64,000 nucleotides of DNA, from contig NZ_PQCC01000018.1 of the NCBI RefSeq assembly GCF_002964785.1, positions 744,001 to 808,000 of the forward strand, given 5' to 3'. The stretch is from Pseudoalteromonas sp. T1lg48 (lineage in GTDB: Bacteria; Pseudomonadota; Gammaproteobacteria; Enterobacterales; Alteromonadaceae). Of this stretch, positions 36,905 to 47,400 are shown piece by piece. The number at the start of each line of letters is the position of its first letter. The first letter of the stretch is position 1. Both the position numbers and the translations under genes were made by a program. Below the pieces are notes generated by a model, which was not told the origin of the DNA, searched no databases, and saw only the letters and a list, made by a program, of their open reading frames with translations.

Positions 36905-37862
36905 TTAGCTGAGTATCCAGACGCAGGGCTTCGGTTAGAGCAACCATATCCTCTGGTACCGGCGCCTGCCAACGCATTTGTTCACCGGTGATCGGGTGCG
37001 CAAGTTGCAGCTTAATGGCATGCAGGGCCTGACGCTTAAAACCGCGTAGCACGCTAATGAACTCTTCGCTGGCATTTTTAGGTGGGCGCGGACGGCCACC
37101 ATAGAAGGGGTCACCTACCAATGGATGGCTGATATGCGCCATATGCACCCGAATTTGGTGTGTACGCCCCGATTCCAGACGCAGACGCAGTCGCGTATGA
37201 GCACGGAATTTCTCGGCGACGCGGTAATGGGTCACGGCCGGCTTACCAAACTCGGTAACCGCCATATGGGTGCGCTTGGTGGCATGACGACCAATAGGTG
37301 CATCCACCATGCCGCCGGCGGTCATGGTGCCATAACAAATGGCTTCATACTCACGGGTAAAGTTATCGCGCTTTTGCAGCGCCGCCACTAGGTGTGTTTG
37401 CGCGGGTACGGTTTTAGCAACCACCATTAGACCCGTAGTATCTTTATCCAGTCGATGAACAATACCCGCACGCGGCACGTTTTCGATTTCTGGGCAATGG
37501 TGAAGCAAGGCATTAAGCACGGTGCCATCAGGGTTACCGGCACCCGGATGAACAACCAAGCCCGCAGGCTTATTGATCACTAGAATATCATCATCTTCAT
37601 AGACGATATTCAAATCGATGTCTTGTGCTTCATATTCACGTGGTGCTTCTAGCTGAGCTTCGATGCTAACCTGTTCTCCCCCCAGCAATTTTTCTCGCGG
37701 GGTGTTTACCACAAGGCCATTAACATGCACCATGTCATCAAGAATCCAGGTTTTAATGCGCGAGCGAGAATAATCCGGGAACAATTGCGCTAAAATCTGG
37801 TCTAGACGTTTACCGCCGAGCTCAACGGGAACCTCTGCACTGAGGGAAATTTGTTCTGCCAT
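36885..37862 (-). CDS. rluD: 23S rRNA pseudouridine synthase RluD
   Basis: Makes pseudouridines 1911, 1915 and 1917 in helix 69 of 23S rRNA. An S4 RNA-binding domain (KRLDQILAQLFPDYSRSRIKTWI) precedes the catalytic domain with GIVHRLDKDTTGLM, Asp at 139 as in E. coli RluD, and SGRTHQIRVHMAHISHPLVGDP. The start MAEQISL at 37862 is chosen over the TTG two codons upstream. It overlaps pgeF and is divergent from bamD, the standard arrangement. Confidence 0.97.
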   Translation of the reverse strand: MAEQISLSAEVPVELGGKRLDQILAQLFPDYSRSRIKTWILDDMVHVNGLVVNTPREKLLGGEQVSIEAQLEAPREYEAQDIDLNIVYEDDDILVINKPAGLVVHPGAGNPDGTVLNALLHHCPEIENVPRAGIVHRLDKDTTGLMVVAKTVPAQTHLVAALQKRDNFTREYEAICYGTMTAGGMVDAPIGRHATKRTHMAVTEFGKPAVTHYRVAEKFRAHTRLRLRLESGRTHQIRVHMAHISHPLVGDPFYGGRPRPPKNASEEFISVLRGFKRQALHAIKLQLAHPITGEQMRWQAPVPEDMVALTEALRLDTQLNGHEDY

Positions 37863-37985
37863 AAGCAAGTTTTACCTAATTTACCAGTGCAAGCTCAGCT
37901 TGACTGGGTTAGAATCGCATAATTCGCATAGTTTACTCGGTTTTACCTACTTGGCCTAGCCAAAGACAACAAAGGTACCTAATTA

Positions 37986-38744
37986 ATGATAAATAAAATA
38001 AGTAAACGGGCACTAGCTGTCGTATTCACGGCCTCATTACTTAGCGCATGTTCATCGGCACCAGAGCAAGAAGAAATAGAACGAGTGCCTAACAAGTCGG
38101 CGCAAGCTCTCTATGAAGATGCACGCCAAACGCTTGACTCGGGACTATATGCCCGTGCAATTGAGCTGTTATCGGCCATTGATGCACGTTACCCATTCGG
38201 ACCTTTTTCAAAACAAGTACAAATGGATCTGGTTTATGCTCATTACCAAACAGGTAATACCGAGCAGGCTCTGGCAACCATAGATCGTTTCATTCGCTTA
38301 AACCCAAACCATAAAGATCTGGACTACATGTATTACATGCGTGGTTTGGTTAACATCAAAGCAGATGAAAACGCGTTTCAGGAATATTTTGGTGTTGATC
38401 GCGCCGACCGTGATGCACAGCGCACTCGTGTGGCCTTTAGTGATTTTTCAACCCTGGTCAATAACTATCCGGAGAGTAAATACGCTGCCGAAGCCAAACG
38501 TCGCTTGGTCTGGTTACTCAATAAGATGGCTCGTAATGAGCTCAAGGTAGCCAACTATTACTATGAGCGTGAGGCTTATTTGGCTGCTGCCAACCGCGGT
38601 AAGTATGTGGTAGAGCATTTCTCGCAAAGCAGCTATTTGATCCCGGCTCTGGAAATGATGGTGAAGAGCTATGAAAAGCTAGGCCTTGATGACATGGCAG
38701 CGCACACCAGACAGACACTGGAAGTAAACAAGAATAAACGTTAA
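37986..38744 (+). CDS. bamD: Outer membrane assembly lipoprotein BamD
   Basis: Essential lipoprotein of the BAM complex that inserts beta-barrel proteins. Lipobox LSAC with Cys 22. TPR-like helices follow: SAQALYEDARQTLDSGLYARAIELLSAI, YPFGPFSKQVQMDLVYAHYQTGNTEQALATIDRFIRLNPNH, and DYMYYMRGL, the usual BamD signature. At 252 residues it is of normal size. Divergent from rluD and ends at a strong terminator. Confidence 0.97.
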   Translation: MINKISKRALAVVFTASLLSACSSAPEQEEIERVPNKSAQALYEDARQTLDSGLYARAIELLSAIDARYPFGPFSKQVQMDLVYAHYQTGNTEQALATIDRFIRLNPNHKDLDYMYYMRGLVNIKADENAFQEYFGVDRADRDAQRTRVAFSDFSTLVNNYPESKYAAEAKRRLVWLLNKMARNELKVANYYYEREAYLAAANRGKYVVEHFSQSSYLIPALEMMVKSYEKLGLDDMAAHTRQTLEVNKNKR

Positions 38745-38772
38745 GTAGTAAAAACAGCTTAGCGAAGATAAT

Positions 38773-38805
38773 AAAAAATCCGATGCTCAATACATCGGAT
38801 TTTTT
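38773..38805. terminator. Terminator between bamD and glnB
   Basis: A 13-bp stem AAAAAATCCGATG/CATCGGATTTTTT with a 7-base loop. Suitable in both directions for the convergent genes. Confidence 0.9.
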
Positions 38806-38841
38806 ATAACTTAAATAGCAATTTTATTAATGTAATTGATA

Positions 38842-39239
<398 letters not shown>

Positions 39240-39282
39240 ACATCATAGGGGGTGACTAATGCGTTAATAGTGTTAAAATTAA

Positions 39283-39288
39283 TATAAT
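39283..39288 (+). promoter_or_regulatory. -10 box before the first FimT/GspH-type gene
   Basis: A perfect TATAAT lies 20 bases before the ATG at 39309. The matching -35 (TGCGTT at 39260-39265, 17-base spacer) is poor, so an activator may be needed. Confidence 0.4.
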
Positions 39289-39308
39289 TACACAAACAGG
39301 ACGATGTA

Positions 39309-39857
39309 ATGAAAAATCATCACGTTACAAAGCAACGCGGTTTTACCCTAATTGAACTGATGGTCACAATCGCCATTGGCGCCATCTTATTAGGCATCGC
39401 TTTATTCAGCACCACGCAGATGACGAATAAAGAAAAAGCCAATAATTTTGCCATGGAATTTAAACGCCAGGTCAAGTTTGCCCGCGCTAAAGCAATGACG
39501 ACCGGCGACCCAGTTGTCATGTGCGCCATGACCAATCCTGGCTCTGATGGCTCTTGTGCGACGGACTGGACAACGGGCACCATCATCATGTTTTCCGATA
39601 TCAACAACAATGGTACGTTTGAGAACAGTGACGACATTTTGCTGCGCTCGGTTTCGTCTCTTGTTTCTAATAGCAAATTAAAAAGCTCGGGTGGTAGTAA
39701 GCTAACCTTTGACCAACGTGGCCAGATAGGTACTGCTGCAACCGTTTCTTTTATCTACTGTCCAACAGATGACAATAAATACAATATTCAACTTGAGGTG
39801 ATGCCCACAGGCACTATTCGCAACCGAGGTAAAACCACTAGTACTTGCGATTCCTAG
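39309..39857 (+). CDS. FimT/FimU (GspH-type) minor pseudopilin
   Basis: A 182-residue type IV pilus minor pilin. Prepilin peptidase site QRG|FTLIELM, with Gly 11 and mature Glu 5, followed by a hydrophobic helix. The GspH/FimT domain follows: FKRQVKFARAKAMTTGDPVVMCAM, TIIMFSDINNNGTFENSDDILLR, and a late cysteine pair. AGGA lies 7 bases before the ATG. Likely in the pilus initiation complex with PilV, W, X and E encoded nearby. Confidence 0.9.
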   Translation: MKNHHVTKQRGFTLIELMVTIAIGAILLGIALFSTTQMTNKEKANNFAMEFKRQVKFARAKAMTTGDPVVMCAMTNPGSDGSCATDWTTGTIIMFSDINNNGTFENSDDILLRSVSSLVSNSKLKSSGGSKLTFDQRGQIGTAATVSFIYCPTDDNKYNIQLEVMPTGTIRNRGKTTSTCDS

Positions 39858-39904
39858 CAAGGCAACTAATCTTACAGTTAAAGGACTAGATATGGGCTTC
39901 AAGG

Positions 39905-40444
39905 ATGAAAGCACATTCTCTTATTTATACGCACCATGCCACTTTAGGCATGACGCTGGTAGAATTGATGGTGACGCTTGCCATCGCAGCTACTCTTGTA
40001 GGCATCGCCCTATTCAGCTTTACCGAGCTACAACTCACTAATCGTCGCACCAGCTATATACAAACCTTGCATCGTCAAGTGATGTCAGCCCGTGCCTACG
40101 CCATTTATCATAATCAGTTTGTCAGGATCTGCCCCAGCATAGCGCAGCAATGCACGGATTCCTGGCAAAATGACATAATGATTTTTGTGGATGAAAATAA
40201 CGACCGCCAGCGTAATACTAACGAACAGGTGCTCAGTATTATCTCTTCCCCTAGCGCAGGCGATAGCATTAGCTATCCACGAACTGGTTTAAGCTTTAAA
40301 CCCACAGGAATGCTACTGGGCTTTAATAACGGCAGCTTTGTCTATTGCTCGACAGACCCTAAACTAAATCAACCGGCATTGCGTATTACTGTGAGTCAAA
40401 TCGGTCGAATCCGCTTACGTGAAGACAGCGATAAATGTAATTAG
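39905..40444 (+). CDS. Second FimT/FimU (GspH-type) minor pseudopilin
   Basis: A 179-residue paralogue of the preceding gene: TLG|MTLVELMVTLAIAA is the cleavage site, with Met rather than Phe at mature position 1 and Glu 5 kept. Then LHRQVMSARAYAIYHNQFVRICPS, IMIFVDENNDRQRNTNEQVLS and LSFKPTGMLLGFNNGSFVYC. The leader of 15 residues is long. The upstream AAGGA is best placed for an out-of-frame ATG at 39892, so the start signal is unusual. Forms a two-gene unit with the preceding FimT. Confidence 0.87.
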   Translation: MKAHSLIYTHHATLGMTLVELMVTLAIAATLVGIALFSFTELQLTNRRTSYIQTLHRQVMSARAYAIYHNQFVRICPSIAQQCTDSWQNDIMIFVDENNDRQRNTNEQVLSIISSPSAGDSISYPRTGLSFKPTGMLLGFNNGSFVYCSTDPKLNQPALRITVSQIGRIRLREDSDKCN

Positions 40445-40759
40445 GGTTGCAGCAAGGGTAAGACTCTTGGTGAGCTCGGGACTTAGGTGACAGACGCTCG
40501 TGGAGTAGCTCTGTATGACCACCATAATGTGATTCCGTTTCAAGCCTTAGTGACTCCCCTTATCTCACAAGACTCATGCGATGAAGGCCGTCTTTCACGT
40601 AATCTCCTACCATGCCTTGTAAGCTGCAAACCTATATAAACTGATATAACTAAGCTCATGTAATCATCTGCTACCTTGAGATGTTTGGCTATATGCGAAC
40701 GAAAAAAATGCCAGCAAAGCTGGCATTTTTTAGATGAGTGAAATCAGATTATCTGGCTA
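40445..40759. other. Intergenic region without a recognised gene
   Basis: 315 bases between the convergent FimT pair and the pilE operon's last gene. Besides the terminator at 40702-40731 I see no coding frame with a ribosome-binding site, repeat or RNA gene. Confidence 0.4.
40702..40731. terminator. Terminator, pilus operon end
   Basis: A stem AAAAAATGCCAGC/GCTGGCATTTTTT with a 4-base loop, symmetric A/T tails. It serves the minus-strand pil operon and possibly the FimT genes. Confidence 0.85.
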
Positions 40760-41065
40760 CTAACGTAGCTTCATCTTATCCAGTTTGCGTGCATTGGCAT
40801 CGGAAAACTCCTCGCTGCGCCTAACACATTGCTGAATTTCGGCTACGCGTTGCAGTTCCTTACCTGGATACTTATGGCCCTCAGCAATCGCGGCGTGAGC
40901 GGCTTGGGCCTTACTTTTTTGCTTTATCTCTACATCGATAACAGCAAAGGTGTTGTTTTCAAGTAATGCATAACACTTATAGCCATTAAGCGCTGTGATC
41001 GCATATAAGTGTGATGACATAAGCACCGAGGTGCCTACTAACATCAATTTTAAAAATGTTTTCAT
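40760..41065 (-). CDS. Small exported protein at the end of the pil operon
   Basis: A 101-residue protein with a signal peptide (LKLMLVGTSVLMSSHLYA, cleavage near residue 22). The mature part is small and charged, with two Cys (GYKCYALLEN, IQQCVRRS) that could form a disulfide. Family not recognised. GAGGT lies 5 bases before the ATG, and it starts 3 bp after the pilE stop, so it belongs to the pil operon. It occupies a place similar to accessory genes such as pilY2 in Pseudomonas, but no similarity was established. Confidence 0.75.
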   Translation of the reverse strand: MKTFLKLMLVGTSVLMSSHLYAITALNGYKCYALLENNTFAVIDVEIKQKSKAQAAHAAIAEGHKYPGKELQRVAEIQQCVRRSEEFSDANARKLDKMKLR

Positions 41066-41068
41066 AGC

Positions 41069-41473
41069 TTACCTCTTCCAGCAAATATCGGCGTTGGCGC
41101 TCGGGGTTGAGCCTTTAACACCAACCTCGTTAATGGTGAATGTCGTACACTTGGTGTCTTTTACCGCCACTCCCCCCGCTGGAGTGGCGGTTATTACGAA
41201 GCTTTGGCCATTAACTGTGGCAGAAAGCGTATACAAACCCGACTCGGTAGAGGTACTTACACCTAAGTTACCTATATTTGTCGTGTATTGACGGTTATCA
41301 GCAAAGTACTGCTCCTGCTTACTGGCCGCGTCAAGCAAGGCACTCATTGCTTCAGAGCGCGCACTGCTAATAACGAAGCTCTGATAATTCGGATAGGCAA
41401 TAGCCGCTAAAATACCGACTACGGCCACCGTGATCATCAATTCAATTAAGGTAAATCCGTTACGTTTTCTCAT
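41069..41473 (-). CDS. pilE: Type IV pilus minor pilin PilE
   Basis: A 134-residue pilin: RNG|FTLIELMITVAVVGILAAIAYPNYQ with Gly 6 and mature Glu 5. The middle helix continues, with SEAMSALLDAASKQEQYFADNRQYT typical of PilE-like minor pilins. Cys pair KDTKCTTF...DICWKR near the end closes the D-region. It overlaps the pilY1 stop by one base and precedes the small exported protein gene. Confidence 0.92.
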   Translation of the reverse strand: MRKRNGFTLIELMITVAVVGILAAIAYPNYQSFVISSARSEAMSALLDAASKQEQYFADNRQYTTNIGNLGVSTSTESGLYTLSATVNGQSFVITATPAGGVAVKDTKCTTFTINEVGVKGSTPSANADICWKR

Positions 41474-42171
41474 TAGTTATTATCCTCCTGACGGAAAATA
41501 TAGTTCTGTATTGTTCTAAACCCAGGCGTTGTGGTCTTAGTTGGATCATTTTCATCTACGGCGATCAGCTCAATTAGCTTCCCGTGATCCTCTGAGTCAG
41601 GGTCAGTTGGATCCTGAGTACCGCAGTTCAAGCAATAAAACTCATCTTCAACTATCCAAGTGGGTGAAGGCGGAACTTTATTACCTAGCTCTAGTGTAAT
41701 GCCAACATCGTATACACTGGTACCGTAATGTAGGTTAAACGCATAGAGCAAACCATCACCGCCCTTAAGCTGACATTCGTCGACATTGTTCTCTGGACTA
41801 GGCTTAAATGACGTGAAATAAGCAACGCCGAATAAAATAGCGGGCTTAGCAAGGGACTTTTCGGTCGCTGCTAGTTTATACATCCAGCCATCATAGGCAC
41901 TGAAGTCAACTTCTTCGTTCACAAATGCCTGCGAGCCGGACTCAAGGCCTTCAAAAGGCAGATCAGAAATATCTTTCAGATCTGTAGGCGTTAATACCGC
42001 AGGCGCAGCAACGTCGCCACCGAATGTCTGAGTTCGCGTATTTTTATCCCGCAGCATATAAAGATAGTTACTTTCAACCTTTTCAAGCGGGTGAGAACGG
42101 TTTCCGCTGCCTACTAACACGGCCTCTACGGGGCGTTCCTGTCTGGTTATAAAGGTTTGCTGACCAACCAC
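41473..42171 (-). pseudogene. pilY1: PilY1 C-terminal fragment
   Basis: The 3' part of pilY1 in a shifted frame. From the GTG at 42171 it encodes 232 residues, starting MVGQQTFITRQERPVEAVLVGSGNRSHP and continuing the C-terminal beta-propeller portion (NYLYMLRDKNTRTQTF, LLYAFNLHYGTSVYDVG). The same frame is open upstream to about 42215. Adding one T in the TTTT run near 42217-42222 would join it to the main frame, reading RRFFLGPSVARTYF. On its own it has no signal peptide and no export route. Confidence 0.85.
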
Positions 42172-42215
42172 GGTACTAGTGACTTCAGTAAAGTAAGTGC
42201 GTGCTACAGATGGGC

Positions 42216-45200
42216 CTAAAAGAATCGACGCTGTTCCGATGCGATTTCTGAGTTACTCAACTCGGCAAACTTAAACACCGACCAGCTATTGCTATCCGTA
42301 CTTGGCATATCAAAACGCCAAACATTGCCGCCTGTATCACTGGCGTACATACGATCGGTATAACCATCATAGTCAGAGTCCAACATAGCCACTTCACCGA
42401 CAATACCATGTTGACCAGGGAAATAGTTGCCACCGGCAATAGCCTCATTGGTAAATTTACCGACCAAACTGCCATCACTGGCTTTAACCATATAGATACC
42501 ACGACCAATGGAGTCTGTAGTAAAGCTATTGTCTTTATTGATGTCATAGCCGGCACCAAACACGAGGATAGGCTCATCGTTACCATTCGCATCGCGATAC
42601 CCTTTTAGGTAGGTGACAACAGGTCGAGACCAAGTTTGCCCCAACTGCCCCATTCCTGGAGTAGTAGGATCCAGCGTCCACATAAGCGTTGGCGCATTAC
42701 TTCTAGACATATCTATAGCATAATATGAATAGCCACCACGACGCATGCCGATAATGATCCACACCTTGTCATTGCCATCTTCATCGACGATGCCATTATT
42801 GTTCGCATCTTTAAAGTACACAGTGGCGGTGCCATCCATACCATAGACTTTCTCACCCTCTGTGTTGTTACGTAACGTTGTTAAATTACTCAGCAACTCG
42901 TGTGGAATAAAGCTCCATTGTTCGGTTAACGTGTTGTTTCTATCCGAGAATAAGTGCACAAACCCGGCATTAGTGCCCATAATGATTTTAGTTTCACCAT
43001 TCGCGTACGTGAGTGCCACCGGACGAGAGTGCAAGGGGTCGCCCATGATATCTTGGCGCACATCTGTTGTATCGCCATCATTATCATCGTCATCAACGTC
43101 CGTACCGCGAGCCCAATGTATTAATTCTGTGGCTGAGGTTAAAAGCGTGTCATCTACGCTTAGGCTCAAGCCTTGCGCCAGCTTATCCGCAGTACCATAA
43201 AAACTAGCCACATTTAAAGGAGTTAGCTCGTCAAGCGCTCCTCCCTCACCAATATTGGAATACACTTTACGGTTGCTAATGGTTTGTTGCGATAATACAT
43301 AGTTAGCGCCACCGGCACGCACATCATCACCATCGGGGGCTGCACTCCAGAAGGTGGTCACAATATCACTACCCGATTTAATATTGCCCTCACCATCAAG
43401 GGCCTGTACGCCATTTACATCGACGACTTTGCCTTCGGAAACTTTTAGCTTTTTCAAGTTCCCGGCCCAACGCGCGCCCGTTGTGGGTAAAAACATGGCG
43501 TAGTAAACAGAATCGGAGGTTTGCGTCCGGTCAAAGTTGTTACTAGCAACCGATGGCGCCGTAAATGAGCTGGACTCCTCGAGAATTTTGCCAACGGTTT
43601 CTTGAATGGCAAATTGAAGGGCCTCGCCGGTGTCGGCAGAAAAGTATTCGCCTCCCCCTTCTTGAGCGGCTTTTAGGAGTATACTTTCAGGAGCGTCGCC
43701 ACCAAAGCCTACGGTGTAGAGTGTGGCTGTTTGGTTACCAGCGATATTAGTATTTATATCCTGTTTATTCATGTAATGCGCCAGAGCGGGTAGATGGCTT
43801 TCAGCTAACTTCACTAATTCGCCGTTTTCATCCTTGACATACTCACCGTTCACATCCCTCTGATATTCGTATCCAATCAGATCGGCAATACTTGGGACGG
43901 TGTCAGGTGTTTTACCTGGTATTTGCTTCACTACATAGTTTTGAAACAGGGCCTCCACCGAGCCATTAGCGGCTGTATCTAAGGTAGGCGCACCGTCGGT
44001 GATATAAATAATGCTGATGTCTTCATCACACCCACTTAGGTTTTTAAAAGGAGTTTTGTAGATATCACCTTCGCCATTTATCGTTGTCGACAAATCAAAG
44101 GCAGGGTCATTCCCCGGGTAATTCAAGTTGCCACAATCACCGTCATTACAGTTCGAGTCATCATCTGCAAACATTACGGCATTGCCAGAGAAATAGTTGT
44201 AAGCCTCAAACAGAGTTTCACATAAAGGTGTATTCGTTTGACCTTCAATGGACGTCACTATATCGACAATACTTTCATCATCACCAAATCCAGAAACAAC
44301 ACGACCACCATCACGACGATACTCTTGGGGGTGATTTAGGTTGTACAGCATAAGAGCAAAATCTACATCTGGCGTAGAGCCCAGCGTATTTCTAATCGTC
44401 TCTTTTGCAACAACTATTTTATCTTGAGAAGTTTGGTTATTTTCTTTATCTATGTACCAGCGAATATAATTAGGTGAATAGAGTGTAACCACATTGGCTT
44501 TTTCGAAAATCGCCTCCATTTCATCGCGTGAATACGAATCATCAGGGCTCAAGCCTGAATAACCTAAAAATTTGGTATGGCCCGGTTTTTTACTATTACT
44601 AGGAAAGCCCTTTAGCTCATCATGGGTTTCTGAACTGTAAACCTCCCCCCCGTTTACTGCTACTTTCAGATAAGGGTCAATAGTCACATTCGTGGAAACT
44701 GGCGAAGTAAAATGGTTATCACCATCAGCACTTCGGAAATCAGCCAAACAGTCGACGGCACTTTGCATATTACCGCCGTTGTCATTTTTCAGGTTAATCC
44801 ACTCACCGGAGTTATTTTTTCCTGAAAACTCAAGCATTTTCCCGGTAAAGTAACCATATTTAGCCAGCGCTTCTTTTGCCGCATCACAGCCATTAAGCAG
44901 CATGTTAAATCGCTTCGCATCGGAACGGTTTTCTAATTCACTCAGGGCTATTTGGTCAATGGGTACACCGATAGAGTAAAATACGTAATCATCCTTAAAG
45001 CCACTATCAGCACCTTCGCTAAGGTAAGTTTCATCTTTGTTGTATGCGTCAGGAGCAATAACGCTTTCATTCATACTGCCCGAGTTATCCAGTATGATAA
45101 GTACTTTAGCTTTGGTTTTAGAAGCGGCCCCATTACCTACGTATACTTCTATATCCTCAGCATGTATTGCTGCTGGCACGGATAGTGCGCACAGCAAAGC

Positions 45201-45221
45201 TAATTTATTAAACACTTTCAT
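42216..45221 (-). pseudogene. pilY1: PilY1 N-terminal portion, frameshifted
   Basis: The first 1001 residues of a pilus-tip adhesin/assembly factor of about 1250. A signal peptide (ALLCALSVPAAIHA) is followed by a von Willebrand factor A domain starting KVLIILDNSGSMNES, whose DxSxS is the metal site. The C-terminal beta-propeller begins around residue 700; it contains DANNNGIVDEDGNDK and DSDYDGYTDRMYASDTGGNVW, calcium-binding loops like those of P. aeruginosa PilY1. The frame stops at TAG 42216-42218, right after TTCTTT, while the remaining coding sequence continues in another frame. Start: ATG 45221, with AGGTGA 5 bases upstream; the GTG at 45230 is less likely. Confidence 0.87.
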
Positions 45222-45252
45222 GTCGTTCACCTATTAATTTATGCTGCACGCC

Positions 45253-45759
45253 CTACAGAGACTCTTGCTCTATACCGGCAATAACACTAACCAAATGACG
45301 ATTATTTTTGCCATAATTCACCGCACTGACGACCCGTAAGTCTCGACTGCACTTGACCTCTGAATCAGTACTATGAGCCGACCGCTTGCGCGAGCAGTTG
45401 GTTGCGCTAGGCAGACCAGGTGCTTTCAATAAAGACAAAGATGCCTTAGCTCCCGTGGCCGTTAGCGTCACCACCTCATCATCGGGCTTACTGCCATCGG
45501 TTGGAAATGGCGCTAAATTGGGTTTAGTAAAGTTAGTAGCACCATTAACCTTAATCTCCTCATAAATAGCTCGGCTACTATCGGCGTATGCCTGAGTTAA
45601 GGCCTCGTCATAGTCCTGAGCGGCGTTGATCACCTTCATATCCACACTACTACTGCTCATAAGGGTTACGGCTACTCCACTCACGACTAGCACCATAACA
45701 AGAGCCGCGATTAGCACTACGCCCTGCTGGTGAGTACGTCCTAAATTGCTATTAACCAT
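45253..45759 (-). CDS. pilX: Minor pilin PilX
   Basis: A 168-residue PilX-like protein: QQG|VVLIAALVMVLVVSGVAVTLM, with the Glu 5 of normal pilins absent (Ala), as in PilX family members. Then SVDMKVINAAQDYDEALTQAYADSSRAIYEEI follows. GGGAG lies 6 bases before the ATG. Overlaps the pilW end by 19 bases and lies just upstream of pilY1, matching the order in Pseudomonas. Confidence 0.88.
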   Translation of the reverse strand: MVNSNLGRTHQQGVVLIAALVMVLVVSGVAVTLMSSSSVDMKVINAAQDYDEALTQAYADSSRAIYEEIKVNGATNFTKPNLAPFPTDGSKPDDEVVTLTATGAKASLSLLKAPGLPSATNCSRKRSAHSTDSEVKCSRDLRVVSAVNYGKNNRHLVSVIAGIEQESL

Positions 45760-46787
45760 TGGTTACTCCCGGCATTGTTAAGTTTAAAGGTTGAAACGAA
45801 CACCATACGACGATAGTTATCGGTATAGGTTAACCGTCGTTGCGTAGCAGCATTATCACCACCCAACACATAGGTTTGATTCGTTAATTGGATATTATTG
45901 TCTTCTTCGGTGGCGCGCACTAATACAGACACCTGTACAGTTTTAATACTCCTTGGGCCCGATTGTTGCCAGTCTGTGGGAGTCATTTGGCTCGCGTCAC
46001 GGTAGAAATCTACGTTACCGTTACCATTTTGGTCTATGCCATATAGGAAGCGAATATTTTCTACTCCTTCCAAAACCGACTCTGAACGCATACCGCCATT
46101 TCCAGCACCATCCGCATCTGTCGTTAAGCGCTTACGCATAAGCACAGGCACAGTAATATTTTTACCACCAGAGGTATAACTCTGTTCACTGATGTAATAC
46201 ACGACATGCTCGTAAGGCCACACCCCTTTACCAAGCTCAAATGGAATAACATTACCATCGCCTTCGATAAAACGGGCATCGGCCAAGGTAGTTTGAACAT
46301 AGTACTGATTAGCATCCAATGCCTGCCCCGACACTTCTGTACCCAAAGCCCGCTTAATTTGAATAACATCACTGCCAGCCTTCGCATCATTAATACAGCC
46401 TAACGCGTTTGCCGATTGCGCTTCCTCCCCGTATAGCACCCGAAAGTTTGTTACCGCTGCGGCCGAAGGAAAGCTCCCGTTATTAGCCCCGCCAGCGCAA
46501 TCCGTTCCCAGAGCATCTAAGTCTGAGGTATCTGCGGTAGTCAGAGAGTCTAGATTTAAACGACCAAAGAAGCCGGCCATAGCCAAGTCCTTGCCTAAAA
46601 TATCCAAGGCAATACGCCCCGTTTCTTGCAGCTCACCCATTTCTACCGTATCTGAGGTCGTTACCTTCATACTCAGGTAGGTAAACATCACACCACCAAG
46701 CAGAAATAAGCCAACGACCATGGCGATCATTAGCTCTAATAGGGTGTAACCGGCTATTCGATTAAACCTGTTGTGCGTTATATCCAT
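45741..46787 (-). CDS. pilW: Minor pilin PilW
   Basis: A 348-residue PilW-type prepilin: IAG|YTLLELMIAMVVGLFLLGGVMFTY, Glu 5 present, Tyr in place of Phe 1. The C domain includes LQETGRIALDILGKDLAMAGFFGR, RVLYGEEAQSANAL, and LEGVENIRFLYGIDQNGNGNVDFY. GGGAG lies 5 bases before the ATG. Part of the pilV-W-X-Y1-E unit. Confidence 0.9.
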   Translation of the reverse strand: MDITHNRFNRIAGYTLLELMIAMVVGLFLLGGVMFTYLSMKVTTSDTVEMGELQETGRIALDILGKDLAMAGFFGRLNLDSLTTADTSDLDALGTDCAGGANNGSFPSAAAVTNFRVLYGEEAQSANALGCINDAKAGSDVIQIKRALGTEVSGQALDANQYYVQTTLADARFIEGDGNVIPFELGKGVWPYEHVVYYISEQSYTSGGKNITVPVLMRKRLTTDADGAGNGGMRSESVLEGVENIRFLYGIDQNGNGNVDFYRDASQMTPTDWQQSGPRSIKTVQVSVLVRATEEDNNIQLTNQTYVLGGDNAATQRRLTYTDNYRRMVFVSTFKLNNAGSNQWLIAI

Positions 46788-46796
46788 TGTCGCTCC

Positions 46797-47333
46797 CTAC
46801 ACAAATAGAAATGAATTAAGTGCTAAAACACGGCGGCGGTCATCATTGGTACCGCAATCCGCTTTAACCGCCCCTGCACCTGCATTACTGGTCAACTCTT
46901 GACGTGAATCCCAAGAAATGACCACATTAATGGCCAGGTTATCGGCGCCACCATTGGTGGTAATGCAAATCATGGCGTCGGACAGTGAACCCGTGTTATC
47001 GGTTGCACGAATCGACTTACGCCAATGCTCAATATCGAAACTGGCGATTTGCGCGGCGCTACAGCCACTGTTTATACAGCTGACATATCCGCCGTCCTGC
47101 GTATCACTACTGGCAATATTGCCGTTGTAGCTACCCGCCAATGCCCCTTCGGTATTGGCTTTCATACGCTCAATCACATCATTGGCAACGCCCAGCGCTG
47201 CCGCGCGCTGCATAGCGTCATAGGTGGCCTGCTTCGCCTTTGCCTGTAAGGCGATGGCACCTAGGAGGCCGAACACTAAAACAATAAACGCAATAAGCGT
47301 TTCGAGGAGGGTAAAACCTTGTTGATTACGCAT
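46797..47333 (-). CDS. pilV: Minor pilin PilV
   Basis: A 178-residue PilV-type prepilin: QQG|FTLLETLIAFIVLVFGLLGAIALQ with Gly 6 and mature Glu 5. Then RAAALGVANDVIERMKANTEGAL follows, and a Cys-containing C region (GGYVSCINSGC). First gene of the minus-strand pil operon. A LytTR-type direct repeat lies 68-100 bases upstream of its start. Confidence 0.9.
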   Translation of the reverse strand: MRNQQGFTLLETLIAFIVLVFGLLGAIALQAKAKQATYDAMQRAAALGVANDVIERMKANTEGALAGSYNGNIASSDTQDGGYVSCINSGCSAAQIASFDIEHWRKSIRATDNTGSLSDAMICITTNGGADNLAINVVISWDSRQELTSNAGAGAVKADCGTNDDRRRVLALNSFLFV

Positions 47334-47400
47334 AATGATCCATGGAGTTGCAGTAATTCTTAACAGTTTAGTAACTCAAGCACCAGGCTCAACGTAAGAA

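Noticed and set aside
42205..42225. Programmed ribosomal frameshifting in pilY1
   Set aside because: A shift of -1 is needed, but TTC TTT TAG does not give the standard slippery pairing and no stimulatory structure was seen; mutation or sequencing error is simpler.
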